NCBI RefSeq assembly: GCF_005280255.1
Contig: NZ_CP040018.1
Location: 5,208,001-5,272,000 of the forward strand
DNA length: 64,000 nt
From: Arthrobacter sp. 24S4-2
GTDB lineage: Bacteria > Actinomycetota > Actinomycetes > Actinomycetales > Micrococcaceae
Direction of reading: 5' to 3'
In this document: in pieces, positions 16,614 through 25,427 of the stretch
Position numbering within the stretch: position 1 is the first letter of the stretch
Layout of the letters: the number at the start of each line of letters is the position of its first letter
Made by a program: the position numbers and the translations under genes
Notes under the pieces: generated by a model
Database searches by the model: none
Told to the model about the DNA's origin: nothing
Seen by the model: only the letters and a program-made list of their open reading frames with translations

Positions 16614-17822
16614 GTGACCTTCAACCCCGACGCCGCCGGCTGGAGCCCTGACACCCAGGCTGTTCGCGGCGGTCTTGACCGCACCAATTTCCAGGAGACC
16701 GCGGAGCCGATCTTCCTGAACTCCGGCTTCGTGTATGAATCCGCGGCAGCTGCCGAGCGCGCCTTCACCGGCGAGGACGAACGGTTTGTGTACTCCCGCT
16801 ACGGCAATCCCTCCGTGGCCACGTTCCAGGAGCGGCTCCGGTTGCTCGAAGGCACCGAAGCGTGCTTTGCGACGGCGTCGGGAATGTCCGCCGTCTTCAC
16901 GGCACTGGGTGCCCTGCTGGCTGCCGGTGACCGCGTTGTGGCCGCACGCTCGCTGTTCGGCTCCTGCTTTGTGATCCTGAACGAGATCCTGCCCCGGTGG
17001 GGCGTGGAAACTGTGTTTGTGGACGGCCCGGACCTTGAGCAGTGGCGCGCCGCCCTTTCGGAGCCGACGACGGCGGTCTTCTTCGAGTCGCCGTCCAACC
17101 CGATGCAGGAAATCGTGGACATCGCCGCTGTCAGCGAACTGGCACACGCGGCAGGGGCGACCGTCGTCGTCGACAACGTCTTTGCCACTCCCCTACTGCA
17201 GCGCTGCGGCGAACTCGGTGCCGACGTGATCGTTTACTCCGGCACCAAGCACATCGACGGCCAGGGCCGGGTCCTTGGCGGTGCCATCCTGGGCACCAAG
17301 GAGTTCATCGACGGACCGGTCAAGCAGCTCATGCGCCATACCGGGCCGGCGCTGTCCGCATTCAACGCCTGGGTCCTGACCAAGGGCCTGGAAACCATGG
17401 CGCTGCGCGTCAACCATTCCTCCGCCTCCGCACTTCGCCTGGCCGAGTGGCTTGAGGAGCAGCCCGCCGTCAGCTGGGTCAAGTACCCGCTCCTGAAATC
17501 CCACCCGCAGTACGAACTGGCCGCCAAGCAGATGAAGGCCGGCGGCACAGTGCTCACGCTGGAGCTTTCAGCGTCCGGGGGCCGTACGGCGAAGGAGGCC
17601 GCCTTCGCGCTGCTGGATTCGCTGCGGATCATCGACATCTCCAACAACCTCGGCGATGCGAAGTCACTGATCACCCACCCGGCCACCACCACGCACCGCG
17701 CCATGGGTCCGGAAGGCCGTGCGGCCATCGGGCTGAGCGACGGCGTGGTGCGGCTGTCCGTGGGGCTCGAGGATGTTGACGACCTCATCCGCGACCTGGA
17801 GCAGGCACTCAAGCAGATCTGA
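16614..17822 (+). CDS. metZ: O-succinylhomoserine sulfhydrylase
   Basis: A 402-aa PLP enzyme of the Cys/Met metabolism family. It makes homocysteine from O-succinylhomoserine (or O-acetylhomoserine) and sulfide. Visible motifs are RYGNPSVATFQERL, CFATASGMSAVF, FESPSNPMQEIVDIAAV and the PLP-lysine block YSGTKHIDGQGR followed by VLGGAILG. This last block is more typical of MetZ than of cystathionine gamma-synthase. The GTG start directly abuts the rhodanese stop. It is controlled, with its two upstream partners, by the SAM-IV-type riboswitch. Confidence 0.92.
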   Translation: MTFNPDAAGWSPDTQAVRGGLDRTNFQETAEPIFLNSGFVYESAAAAERAFTGEDERFVYSRYGNPSVATFQERLRLLEGTEACFATASGMSAVFTALGALLAAGDRVVAARSLFGSCFVILNEILPRWGVETVFVDGPDLEQWRAALSEPTTAVFFESPSNPMQEIVDIAAVSELAHAAGATVVVDNVFATPLLQRCGELGADVIVYSGTKHIDGQGRVLGGAILGTKEFIDGPVKQLMRHTGPALSAFNAWVLTKGLETMALRVNHSSASALRLAEWLEEQPAVSWVKYPLLKSHPQYELAAKQMKAGGTVLTLELSASGGRTAKEAAFALLDSLRIIDISNNLGDAKSLITHPATTTHRAMGPEGRAAIGLSDGVVRLSVGLEDVDDLIRDLEQALKQI

Positions 17823-17839
17823 CCAACGCAGATCGGAAT

Positions 17840-17917
17840 AGCGCGAACGAACAGCGCGAACGGGCAGATACGGCCCTGATTCCTGCATTTTGAGGGCCTT
17901 AACTGACCGTTCGCGCT
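17840..17917. terminator. hairpin with duplicated arm after metZ
   Basis: AGCGCGAACGG (17853-17863) pairs perfectly with CCGTTCGCGCT (17907-17917) across a 43-nt loop. A second copy of the left arm, AGCGCGAACGA, starts at 17840, so either copy could form the stem. It follows the metZ stop and is followed by AAAAAA rather than T. This could be a bidirectional terminator or a regulator-binding cluster. Confidence 0.45.
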
Positions 17918-17959
17918 AAAAAAGCGCCTTGCGGGTCACCCGGCGCCCCTCCGTCAACC

Positions 17960-18112
17960 GTGGGTTCTGGCTCTGGCCGCTACCGCTGGGGGGATACCCG
18001 GGTGGTGGCGCAGTGGGATGACGTTGGTGTGGCCGAGGCGTCGGTTCCCATCAGTGGCGAACTGGTTGCGGCCGCGGTGCCGGAGGTGCGGAAGTACTGG
18101 GTCTCGCTGTAG
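17960..18112 (+). pseudogene. short CDS or 3' remnant of an unrecognised gene
   Basis: A 50-codon frame from a GTG reads YRWGDTRVVAQWDDVGVAEA and then VPISGELVAAAVPEVRKYW before a TAG. The composition is protein-like, with a clear GC3 bias, but there is no ribosome site and the N-terminus (GSGSG) looks random. It could be the tail of a deleted gene. I do not recognise the family. Confidence 0.3.
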
Positions 18113-18118
18113 GTTCGG

Positions 18119-18511
18119 CTAGGCCCAGAATGCGTCGCCTTTCGCGGTGTCCTGGAAGAACTCCCGCCCCTCGGTGATCTTGCCGTCAGCCACCCGGAAT
18201 GCAATTGCGCCGTCCTGGTCCAGGGCCCGGCCGCCGTTCTCTGCACGGTTGTTCTGCACCGCAACGGTGTTGGTTTCCCCACCGATGATCTCCTCAACGG
18301 TCACCTTCAGGTTGCCTCCGGAACGCGTTCCGAGTTCACCGAAATAGGCCAGGATGGCGTCGCGCCCCTCCTTCTTTCCGGACAGCACGCCGTCTCCGGC
18401 CACATGCCAGACTGCATCCTCCGCGAACATCTCGCCAAGGGTTGCCATGTCACCTGCGTTGAAGGCCTCGTAGCCGCGCCGGACCAGTTCAACATTCTCC
18501 TGGGTTCCCAT
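18119..18511 (-). CDS. SnoaL-like (NTF2-fold) protein
   Basis: A 130-aa alpha+beta-barrel protein of the SnoaL/nuclear-transport-factor-2 superfamily. ENVELVRRGYEAFNAGDMAT and FAEDAVWHVAGDG are the standard opening; a mid-domain GGRALDQDGAIAFRVADGKI follows. Members include polyketide cyclases, limonene-epoxide-hydrolase-like enzymes and many proteins of unknown substrate. The gene is probably monocistronic or weakly linked to the upstream zinc-ribbon gene, 81 nt away on the same strand. Its specific role cannot be told. Confidence 0.85.
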   Translation of the reverse strand: MGTQENVELVRRGYEAFNAGDMATLGEMFAEDAVWHVAGDGVLSGKKEGRDAILAYFGELGTRSGGNLKVTVEEIIGGETNTVAVQNNRAENGGRALDQDGAIAFRVADGKITEGREFFQDTAKGDAFWA

Positions 18512-18592
18512 ATCGGGTACCTCTCCGTCATCGTCGTCGGGTAATTCTCGGACGGTTCAAGGCTATTCCCGCGGAATTTGCTTGTCGATGGG

Positions 18593-18915
18593 TCAGGTGT
18601 CCAGCTCCCAGTGGACGCGGATGGCATCGGCAACGGGCGCGGCGCCGACATCCACCCGGAAAGCCACCGGCGCTGTCCCCGTCTCTTCGATAACGGTGTC
18701 GTGGTAGACGCGGCCACAGGAGGGCACAGGGTATAGAGGTCCTCGTCGTCCGGCCAGGCAGCCAGCCCGGCAGGGACGGGTGTGTCCCCGCCAGGGTGAA
18801 CAGGCATGCCGTCGGAGTTGGCTTGTATCAGTCCTTCATCGCCCACCGTGTTCCCGCAGACGCACACGATGGTGGTGACATCGTGGTCGGTGACTTTGGC
18901 GTATTCGGGTTCCAT
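18593..18915 (-). pseudogene. small zinc-ribbon-like protein, frameshifted
   Basis: About 107 aa if restored. The N-terminal half reads VTTIVCVCGNTVGDEG and LAAWPDDEDLYTLCP. The second half, in another frame, reads SCGRVYHDTVIEETGTAPV and then VADAIRVHWELDT before a TGA. Joined, they give C-x-C and CPSC pairs, a likely zinc site. The break is at 18722-18724 (GGG on the + strand); one extra G restores CPSCGRVYHD. Family unknown; small ribbons of this type are common in actinobacteria. Confidence 0.65.
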
Positions 18916-18944
18916 GGCGCGCTCCGGGGGTAGTTGGGCCTTAA

Positions 18945-20171
18945 TCAGGACTGGCGGACGCGCAACAGCACCGGCGCCTGCTCCTCTGCGGTGGCGGCTT
19001 CGGCCCGGCTCATACTGACTTCCACAGAGTGGGCCACCACGGCGGCCAGGCCGGCGGCGGCGTCCGCGGTTGCAGCGAGTCCTTGCTGCATGGCACGGCG
19101 CTGCTGTTCGGAGCCCGTCCCGCGGGCAAGGATCCTACGGACGCCCTTCCGGGCCAATTCCAGCTCGCCCTGTTCCGCCAGGACGGGTGCCACGTACTCC
19201 ACCAGCGCCTCCACCACCTCAGCGGCGGGTGCCGGACGGAATGTGCCGAAATCGAGCAAGTCACCGCGAAGGCCGCAATTGCTGGCCTGCCATGCCGCCA
19301 TCTTCAGGAGCACGGTGGGTACCGGAGCCGGGTCCACACCGGCCAGCCATTCCCTGCTGGCAGATTCCACCAGGCCGCGCACCAGCACGGCAATTAGGGC
19401 GGCGTCCTCCGCCTGCAGGCAGACGTCGGCCACACGGACTTCCACGGTGGGGTGGTTACGGGAGAGCCGCGCATCGAAATAGATCATGCCCTCATCCAGC
19501 AGCACGCCGCTGTCCAGCAGCCGGGTCACCACGCGACGATACATGGAGTGGGTACCGAAGATCTGGGACGGCCCCGACGTCGGCCAGCGGTTCCAGGCCT
19601 GCGTGCGGTAACTCTCGAACCCGGTCTCCACACCATTCCAATATGGCGAGTTCGCGCTGAGTGCGGTGAGCACCGCCAGCTTGTCCCTGATCCGGTCAAT
19701 GACGGCCACACCCTCTTCGGGCGACTCGACGAAAGTGTGGACGTGGAAGCCGCACGTCAGCTGTTCATGGACGGTGAGCCCAAACCGCTCCTGCATGGTG
19801 GCGTAGCGGGGGTTCGGCGTGGTGTGCGTTGTAGAGGCGATGGGCGATGTTGCCAGCGCCGCCACCCGGGCATCGTGTTTCTTCGCAGCATTGTCCGCCA
19901 AGGCGCGGCCCTGGCGGATCTGCAGGAGCAGCTCCTCATAGTTCAGGCAGGGACGCGTCTGCGTCTCGATCTGCTCAAGTTTCAGCTCGGCAGTCAGGCC
20001 GGTGCCGCCGTCGTCATGGGTTGCATCATGGGGATCCGGGAGCCGGGGCTTGTCCGGTGCGTCGTCGGCAGCGAGCTTCCGCCCTGTCAGGAGGGCGTCC
20101 GCCAGCGCCAGCGGCTCCCCGGTCACGGGGTCCACAATCAGCAGCTCTTCCTCAACCCCGAAAGTTCGCAT
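18945..20171 (-). CDS. carboxylate-amine ligase, YbdK/GCS2 family
   Basis: A 408-aa ATP-dependent ligase of the glutamate-cysteine-ligase type 2 family. The start MRTFGVEEELLIVDPVTGEP is diagnostic. LEQIETQTRPC, CGFHVHTFVESPEEG, SPYWNGVETGFESYRTQAWN and HPTVEVRVADVCLQ are conserved metal and substrate blocks. Members make gamma-glutamylcysteine weakly or link other amines to glutamate. Actinobacteria use mycothiol rather than glutathione, so the physiological product is uncertain. The gene appears to stand alone, 46 bp after the MurA-like gene. Confidence 0.88.
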   Translation of the reverse strand: MRTFGVEEELLIVDPVTGEPLALADALLTGRKLAADDAPDKPRLPDPHDATHDDGGTGLTAELKLEQIETQTRPCLNYEELLLQIRQGRALADNAAKKHDARVAALATSPIASTTHTTPNPRYATMQERFGLTVHEQLTCGFHVHTFVESPEEGVAVIDRIRDKLAVLTALSANSPYWNGVETGFESYRTQAWNRWPTSGPSQIFGTHSMYRRVVTRLLDSGVLLDEGMIYFDARLSRNHPTVEVRVADVCLQAEDAALIAVLVRGLVESASREWLAGVDPAPVPTVLLKMAAWQASNCGLRGDLLDFGTFRPAPAAEVVEALVEYVAPVLAEQGELELARKGVRRILARGTGSEQQRRAMQQGLAATADAAAGLAAVVAHSVEVSMSRAEAATAEEQAPVLLRVRQS

Positions 20172-20217
20172 GCATACATTGTGCCCCCGTGACGCGCCGT
20201 AAGACAGGAGCCGTCAT

Positions 20218-21741
20218 TCAGTCCTGGAAGTACTCGATCTTCGCGCCGATGGAGTTGAGCCGCTCGGCCAGGTCCTCGTAACCGCGCTCGATCACATAGA
20301 TGTTGCGCAACTCGGACACGCCGCGGGCCGCCAGCATGGCCAGCAGGAGGCACGCAGCCGGGCGGAGGGCCGGCGGGCAACCGACTTCCGCGGCGCGCCA
20401 GCGGGTGGGGCCGTTCACGTAGATCCGGTGCGGATCCAGGAGCTGCACGCGGGCGCCCAGCTTGTTCAGTTCGGTCAGGTAAATGGCGCGGTTCTCGTAG
20501 ACCCAGTCGTGGATCATGGTCTGGCCTTCGGCGTTGCCGGCAATGACGGCGAAGAACGGCAGGTTGTCGATATTCAGGCCCGGGAACGGCATGGGGTGGA
20601 TCTTGTCCGTGGGGGCATGCAGTTCGGAGGGCTTGGTGGTGACGTCCACCAGCCGCGTGCGGCCGTTCCGCGCAAAGTACTCGCCGGAAATCTCCAGTTC
20701 CTGGCCCATCTGTTCCAGGGTGGCGAGTTCGATCTCCATGAATTCGATCGGCACCCGGCGGACGGTGACCTCGGAATTGGTCACGATGCCGGCGGTGATG
20801 AGGCTCATCGCTTCGATGGGGTCCTCGGACGGGAAGTATTCAATGTCGACGTCGATGGTTGGGCGTCCGGTGATCTTCAGGGTGGTGGTCCCCACGCCGT
20901 CAATCTCCACGCCGAGGCCCTGCAGGTAGAAGCAGAGGTCCTGGACCATGTAATTGGGGCTGGCGTTGCGGATCACCGTCGTGCCGCGGCGGTGGGCGGC
21001 CGCCATGATGGCGTTTTCGGTGACGGTGTCACCGCGTTCGCTCAAGACAAAGGTGCGGTTGTCGCCGTCGGCCGGCGGTGCCTGCACGGAATAGAAGCCG
21101 GACGTGGCTTCCACTGAAAGGCCGAACTGGCGCAGGGCCTGCATGTGCGGCTCAACAGTACGGGTGCCCAAATCGCAGCCGCCCGCGTACGGGAGTCGGT
21201 ACTCGGCGGACTCGTCCAGGAGCGGGCCCAGCAGCATGATCACGCTGCGGGTGCGCCGGGCGGCTTCCACATCCATGGAGCCCAGGTCCAGGACGGCGGG
21301 GCGGCGGAGCTGCAGATCGTTGGCGTTGAGCCACGTGCATTCGACGCCGATGCTGGTGAGCACCTCGACGATCCGGTTCACTTCCTCGATCCGGGCCAGC
21401 CGGCGCAACGTGGTGGTTCCCCGGTTGATGAGGCTGGCGCACAGCAGCGCCACCCCGGCGTTCTTGCTGGTGTTGACGTCCACCGAGCCGGACAGCGTGC
21501 GGCCGCCCTCGACCCGGAGGTGGGTCATCTGCGGCCGGCCCACCTTGACGATGCTGCGGCCCACAATGGCCTCGAGCCGCTGGATCATTTTCAGGCTGAG
21601 GTTCTGCTTGCCCTGTTCCATCCGGGCGATGGCGCTTTGGCTGGTTCCCAGCTCGGCCGCCAGCTGCCCCTGGGTCCAGCCCTTCTCGCCGCGGGCGTCG
21701 CGCAGCAGCAGGCCTACGTGTTCAGCTGTCTCTTGAGTCAT
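20218..21741 (-). CDS. murA: UDP-GlcNAc 1-carboxyvinyltransferase with N-terminal XRE-type HTH
   Basis: A 507-aa fusion. Residues about 10-65 form an XRE/Cro helix-turn-helix (KGWTQGQLAAELGTSQSAIA, then RMEQGKQNLSL). Residues about 75-507 form an EPSP-synthase-fold MurA domain, with TSKN (Lys93, Asn94), GGCDLGTRTVEPH holding the active-site Cys189, and DNLPFFAVIAGNAEGQT. MurA adds enolpyruvate to UDP-GlcNAc, the first step of peptidoglycan synthesis. The HTH arrangement occurs in actinobacterial MurA paralogues; a DNA-binding or autoregulatory role is inferred. A canonical MurA elsewhere in the genome would make this the second copy. Confidence 0.85.
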   Translation of the reverse strand: MTQETAEHVGLLLRDARGEKGWTQGQLAAELGTSQSAIARMEQGKQNLSLKMIQRLEAIVGRSIVKVGRPQMTHLRVEGGRTLSGSVDVNTSKNAGVALLCASLINRGTTTLRRLARIEEVNRIVEVLTSIGVECTWLNANDLQLRRPAVLDLGSMDVEAARRTRSVIMLLGPLLDESAEYRLPYAGGCDLGTRTVEPHMQALRQFGLSVEATSGFYSVQAPPADGDNRTFVLSERGDTVTENAIMAAAHRRGTTVIRNASPNYMVQDLCFYLQGLGVEIDGVGTTTLKITGRPTIDVDIEYFPSEDPIEAMSLITAGIVTNSEVTVRRVPIEFMEIELATLEQMGQELEISGEYFARNGRTRLVDVTTKPSELHAPTDKIHPMPFPGLNIDNLPFFAVIAGNAEGQTMIHDWVYENRAIYLTELNKLGARVQLLDPHRIYVNGPTRWRAAEVGCPPALRPAACLLLAMLAARGVSELRNIYVIERGYEDLAERLNSIGAKIEYFQD

Positions 21742-21946
21742 ACGAAAAAAATATCACGCATGAGCTATTTGGGCGCACGAAACGCCGGAAAGTGCACTTG
21801 AACTCACAGAATATCCACTTCGTGCGATATATGCGGGTCATCTGCGCAACGGTTCCGCCAGCGCCCAGGCGCCGGATACTCGTCCCATTGCCCGCCCAGC
21901 CGCCGTGCAGCAGGATGAAGTGGAACGCCAGTCCTTCCGGACGCGG

Positions 21947-22750
21947 CTACTGCTGCCCGAGGAACACCATGTTCCACGTGCCTGCGCCCACTGCGGCGGA
22001 CACGGCTGTGGCGGCAATGAGCAGCCCGCCCAGGACCACCCAGATGTCCAACGCACTGTACGTGGACTCCCGCGCCCAGGTCCGCTGCGCGCCGCCAAAG
22101 CCGCGCGCCTCCATGGTGACCGCAAGCCGTGACGCCCTGCGGACCGCCTGGACCAGGAGCCCGAAGCTTTGCCCCAGCGTCGCGCGCAGGCGCTGCGCCG
22201 GGCTCCCGTGAGAGCCCACGCCGCGGGCGCGCCGGGCCATGCCGATGGTCTGCCATTCCTCGGCCATCAGCCCCACCAAACGCATGGCGGCCAGCGTGCC
22301 GAGCACAAAGCGGTGCGGCAGTTTCGCCTTCTGGGCCAGGGCGTCCGCCAGGTCCGTGGGGTCCGTGCAGCTCATCAGCAGCACCGCGGGGAGGGCGATC
22401 GCCAGTCCGCGCAGCAGGAATCCCAGCCCCAGCTCCAGCGAGCCTTCACTGATGGACCAGATGCCGACGTCGAGCAGGATCCTTCCGCTGTCCGGCGCCA
22501 GGATCGAGGTGCTCCAGCCGCCCAGCGCCGCCGCCAGGATCAGGGGCCAGCCGCGCTGCCACAGCAGCCCGGCGGTCAGGCCCGCGAGCGGGAAGAGCAG
22601 CAGTTCGAAGGCCAGTGCCACGGACGCGGACACCCAGTCAATAGACAGCGCCAGCACCACGGTCATGAGCATCACGACGGCGAATTTGGCCAGCGGGTTG
22701 GCCCGGGTGAGCAGGGCGTGGTTGGCGTGCAGGGTCAAGGCTTCCCTCAT
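21947..22750 (-). CDS. ECF transporter transmembrane T component (YkoC-like)
   Basis: A 267-aa EcfT. Several transmembrane helices are followed by the coupling region with the family Ala-Arg-Gly signatures: MARRARGVGSHG and TMEARGFGGAQRTW. The ATG at 22750 overlaps the stop of the ATPase gene by ATGA. It completes an S-A-A'-T module read leftward from the TPP riboswitch, so the transported compound is probably the thiamine precursor HMP or thiamine. Confidence 0.9.
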   Translation of the reverse strand: MREALTLHANHALLTRANPLAKFAVVMLMTVVLALSIDWVSASVALAFELLLFPLAGLTAGLLWQRGWPLILAAALGGWSTSILAPDSGRILLDVGIWSISEGSLELGLGFLLRGLAIALPAVLLMSCTDPTDLADALAQKAKLPHRFVLGTLAAMRLVGLMAEEWQTIGMARRARGVGSHGSPAQRLRATLGQSFGLLVQAVRRASRLAVTMEARGFGGAQRTWARESTYSALDIWVVLGGLLIAATAVSAAVGAGTWNMVFLGQQ

Positions 22751-24390
22751 GGGGCGGCCACCTCCGGATTCAGCAGGCCGGGTTCCTGCGCAGCGAGTTT
22801 CAGCTGGGGTGCGCCGAGCTTCAGTTCGGTGCCGCCGAGGACGTCGCTGAATTCCTGGTCGTGGGTTACCGACACCACTGCTGTGCCGGCGTCGAGGAGT
22901 TCGGAGAGGAAGGAGGCCAGCTCCGCCCAGGTGTTGGCGTCCTGGCCGAAGGTGGGCTCGTCGAGGATCAGCACGCGGGGATGGGCGGCCAGCACGGTGG
23001 CCACGGACAGCCGGCGCTTCTCCCCGCCCGAGAGCGTGTAGGGGTTCGCATCCACCAGCTTGGTGAGCCGCAGGCGCTCGAGCAGTTCGTCCACGCGCTC
23101 CTCGCCGCGGCCCAGGTGCCGCGGGCCGAACATCAGCTCGTCCAGCACGCGGCCGGTGACGAACTGGTGCTCCGGTTCCTGGAACACGGTGCCGATCCGG
23201 GCGATCAGCTGCTCGGCCTTCCACTTGTAGGGGTCGATTCCCGCGCCGCCGCTGAGGTCAACGGTGGCGGACACCTTGCCAGCCACCGGCTGGAGCAGTC
23301 CGGCGAGGGTCAGTGCAAACGTCGATTTCCCGGAACCGTTGGGGCCCGTGATGGTCAGCGCCTGGCCGGCCCTGACCTGGGCCGTGATTCCGGACTGCAC
23401 CGGGAACGGCGGGATGAATTTGAAGCGCCGCCGCCGGGGCCGCTCGCGGGAGACGGCCAGGTTTTCCGCCGCCAGCAGCAGGTTCCCCTGACCGGGCGCA
23501 CCGGCGTCACCGGGCGCACCGGGCGCACGGGCGGCACCCGGCCCACCCCCGGCCCCCGTCCGCGCACGGGTGGCGGGCACATACCCGGGCACCCAGACGC
23601 CGGCGGCCACGAGCATGTCCCGCGCCTGGGCCAGGACCTGGTCCGGGGCCCCGTCCAAGAGGACCGCCGAATCAGTGCCCGATCCGGGCTGCAGCACAAC
23701 GATCCGGTCAACGAGGTCTTTCCACACGCCCACGCGATGCTCCACCACCACGAGCGTGGCCCCGGTTTTGTCCAGGCACCGGCCCACGGCGTCGCGGACT
23801 TCCAGGACCCCCGCCGGGTCCAGGTTGGCGGTGGGCTCGTCAAGGAGAAGCAGTCCGGGGCGCATGGCCAGGATGCCGGCGAGCGCCAGGCGCTGCTTCT
23901 GCCCGCCGGAGAGGGCCGACGTCGGGTGGTCCAGCGGCAGGTGAGCCAGCCCGACGTCGTCGAGCGCTTCCTCCACCCGCTTCCAGATGTCCCGGCGCGG
24001 CACGGCGAGGTTTTCGGCGCCGAAGGCGACGTCGTCCCCCACGCGTGAGAGGACCACCTGCGTTTCGGGATCCTGCTGCATCAGGCCGGCGCGACCGCGC
24101 TGGGCGCGCGGCGGGGCGCCGTCGATCAGCAGGGTGCCGGTCTCGTCGGAGTCCTCGGCGTCGGGCGTGCCCTCACGGTGGGCGCCGGCGTCGCTGTCAC
24201 CGAGCACCCCGGCGAGGGCGTGGAGCAGCGTGGATTTGCCGGCGCCGGAGGGACCCAGGAGCAGCACGCGTTCGCCCGGCTGGATCTCCAGGTCCAGGCC
24301 GCGGACTGCGGGCTGGTGCCGGCCGGCGTGCCGCCAGCCCCAGCCCCGTGCCGTGACCGCTGCGGGGCGGACGCTGTCGGAGGACGTCAT
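22747..24390 (-). CDS. ECF transporter double ATPase (YkoD-like)
   Basis: A 547-aa fusion of two ABC ATPases. Domain 1 has LLGPSGAGKSTLLHALAG and LSGGQKQRLALAGILAM with LLLLDEPTANLDP. Domain 2 has TGPNGSGKSTFALTLAG and LSGGEKRRLSVATVLA with LILDEPTFGQD. They are joined by a Gly/Ala/Pro linker (AGGGPGAARAPGAPG). This two-in-one EcfA/EcfA' layout is typical of YkoD. It powers uptake by the S component upstream and the T component downstream, and lies 16 bp after the S gene. Confidence 0.92.
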   Translation of the reverse strand: MTSSDSVRPAAVTARGWGWRHAGRHQPAVRGLDLEIQPGERVLLLGPSGAGKSTLLHALAGVLGDSDAGAHREGTPDAEDSDETGTLLIDGAPPRAQRGRAGLMQQDPETQVVLSRVGDDVAFGAENLAVPRRDIWKRVEEALDDVGLAHLPLDHPTSALSGGQKQRLALAGILAMRPGLLLLDEPTANLDPAGVLEVRDAVGRCLDKTGATLVVVEHRVGVWKDLVDRIVVLQPGSGTDSAVLLDGAPDQVLAQARDMLVAAGVWVPGYVPATRARTGAGGGPGAARAPGAPGDAGAPGQGNLLLAAENLAVSRERPRRRRFKFIPPFPVQSGITAQVRAGQALTITGPNGSGKSTFALTLAGLLQPVAGKVSATVDLSGGAGIDPYKWKAEQLIARIGTVFQEPEHQFVTGRVLDELMFGPRHLGRGEERVDELLERLRLTKLVDANPYTLSGGEKRRLSVATVLAAHPRVLILDEPTFGQDANTWAELASFLSELLDAGTAVVSVTHDQEFSDVLGGTELKLGAPQLKLAAQEPGLLNPEVAAP

Positions 24391-24406
24391 GATCAGTGTG
24401 CGTTCA

Positions 24407-25039
24407 TCAGGAGAAAACGGACTCCGTTGCTGCCTTGCGGGAGGCGAAGGAGCTCAGCACGCCGGTCCTGGCCAGGCCGCGGGTGGCGATCCAGGACAGC
24501 GCGCCGGCGATGATGGCGCCCGAGATGGCGGTGAAGATGATGTAGGTCAGTTTGTCCCCGGCGGCGTAGGCGATGTTCCAGCCCCACGGGGCGAAGGAAT
24601 CGTTCAGGCCGCAGAAGAGCCCTGCGCCGGCGCCTGCCAGCAGCGAGACAGGCAGGTTGAACTTTTTGTAGACGAGCACTGCGAAAATGATTTCCGCACC
24701 GAGGCCCTGCACGAAGCCGGAGAACAGCACGGATGCGCCGTACTGCGAGCCCATGATCAGCTCGCCGGTGGCCGCCACCGTTTCGCAGAACAGAGCAGCT
24801 CCCGGCTTGCGGATGATCAGCATGCCCAGGACGGCGGGAATCATCCAGCCGCCGGCGATGAGGCCGGTCAGCGGCGGGTAGACGGCGTTCATGGGCGGCG
24901 AAACGGCGGCGGCGCCCTGGGACCAGGCCCAGAAGATCACGCCTCCGGCAACAGCGATCAACGCTGCCACCACGATGTCCACCACGCGCCAGTAGTATTT
25001 GCGATTGCCTAGCGTCTGCTTGGCGGTAATTCCAGTCAT
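24407..25039 (-). CDS. ECF transporter substrate-binding S component (YkoE-like)
   Basis: A 210-aa membrane protein with about six helices. YYWRVVDIVVAALIAVAGGV, PPLTGLIAGGWMIPAVLGML and GSQYGASVLFSGFVQGLGAE match the YkoE family, whose ligand is thiamine or its hydroxymethylpyrimidine moiety. It is first in the operon, 87 nt downstream of a TPP riboswitch. That agrees with the ligand assignment and means the module is shut off when thiamine diphosphate is abundant. Confidence 0.9.
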   Translation of the reverse strand: MTGITAKQTLGNRKYYWRVVDIVVAALIAVAGGVIFWAWSQGAAAVSPPMNAVYPPLTGLIAGGWMIPAVLGMLIIRKPGAALFCETVAATGELIMGSQYGASVLFSGFVQGLGAEIIFAVLVYKKFNLPVSLLAGAGAGLFCGLNDSFAPWGWNIAYAAGDKLTYIIFTAISGAIIAGALSWIATRGLARTGVLSSFASRKAATESVFS

Positions 25040-25125
25040 GTCTGCCTCCTGAGGTACAGGAGGGGAGAGTGTTCCCGACGGGACCGCGGCTTCCGCCGCC
25101 TGCTGCCGGACACTCTGAGAACTCG

Positions 25126-25241
25126 ACTCCCTTGCGCCGGTACTAACCGGATCAGGTTCGAGGGTCTGCGGCTGTCCGCACTCTCAGCGCCCGCCTCCGG
25201 TTACTGGATAGCTCCAGTTAGGCCCGACGGCGGCGCTCCCC
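25126..25241 (-). ncRNA. TPP (THI-box) riboswitch
   Basis: Read leftward, the region carries the THI-box hallmarks in order: GGGGAGCGCC, CTGAGAGTGCGG, GACCCTCGAACCTGATCCGG, TTAGTACCGGCG and AAGGGAGT. It precedes the YkoE-type S component on the same strand. Binding of thiamine diphosphate would reduce expression of the transporter. Confidence 0.95.
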
Positions 25242-25427
25242 TGTCGTATCAAATCGCCCTTGTGGGCATTGACCAGTTTACACCCGCAGGACCGCTAAAT
25301 CCCGGGGAAGTTGTCACAATCGGAAGCTGCACCGCGGCGCGGCCGGACCCCCGAACCTGGAAGCACCCGCGCACCGATGAGGCTAGGCTAGGGGAAGCCC
25401 TGTTTCCGTCCGCTGAGGAGTACCTAA

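Noticed and set aside
21742..21946. possible alpha/beta-hydrolase scrap (LHGGWAGNG) leftward
   Set aside because: Only about 20 suggestive residues with no start or continuation; most of the stretch is probably the murA promoter.
22861..24048. 395-codon ORF opposite the ECF ATPase
   Set aside because: Antisense to the two ABC ATPase domains; no motif and biased composition.
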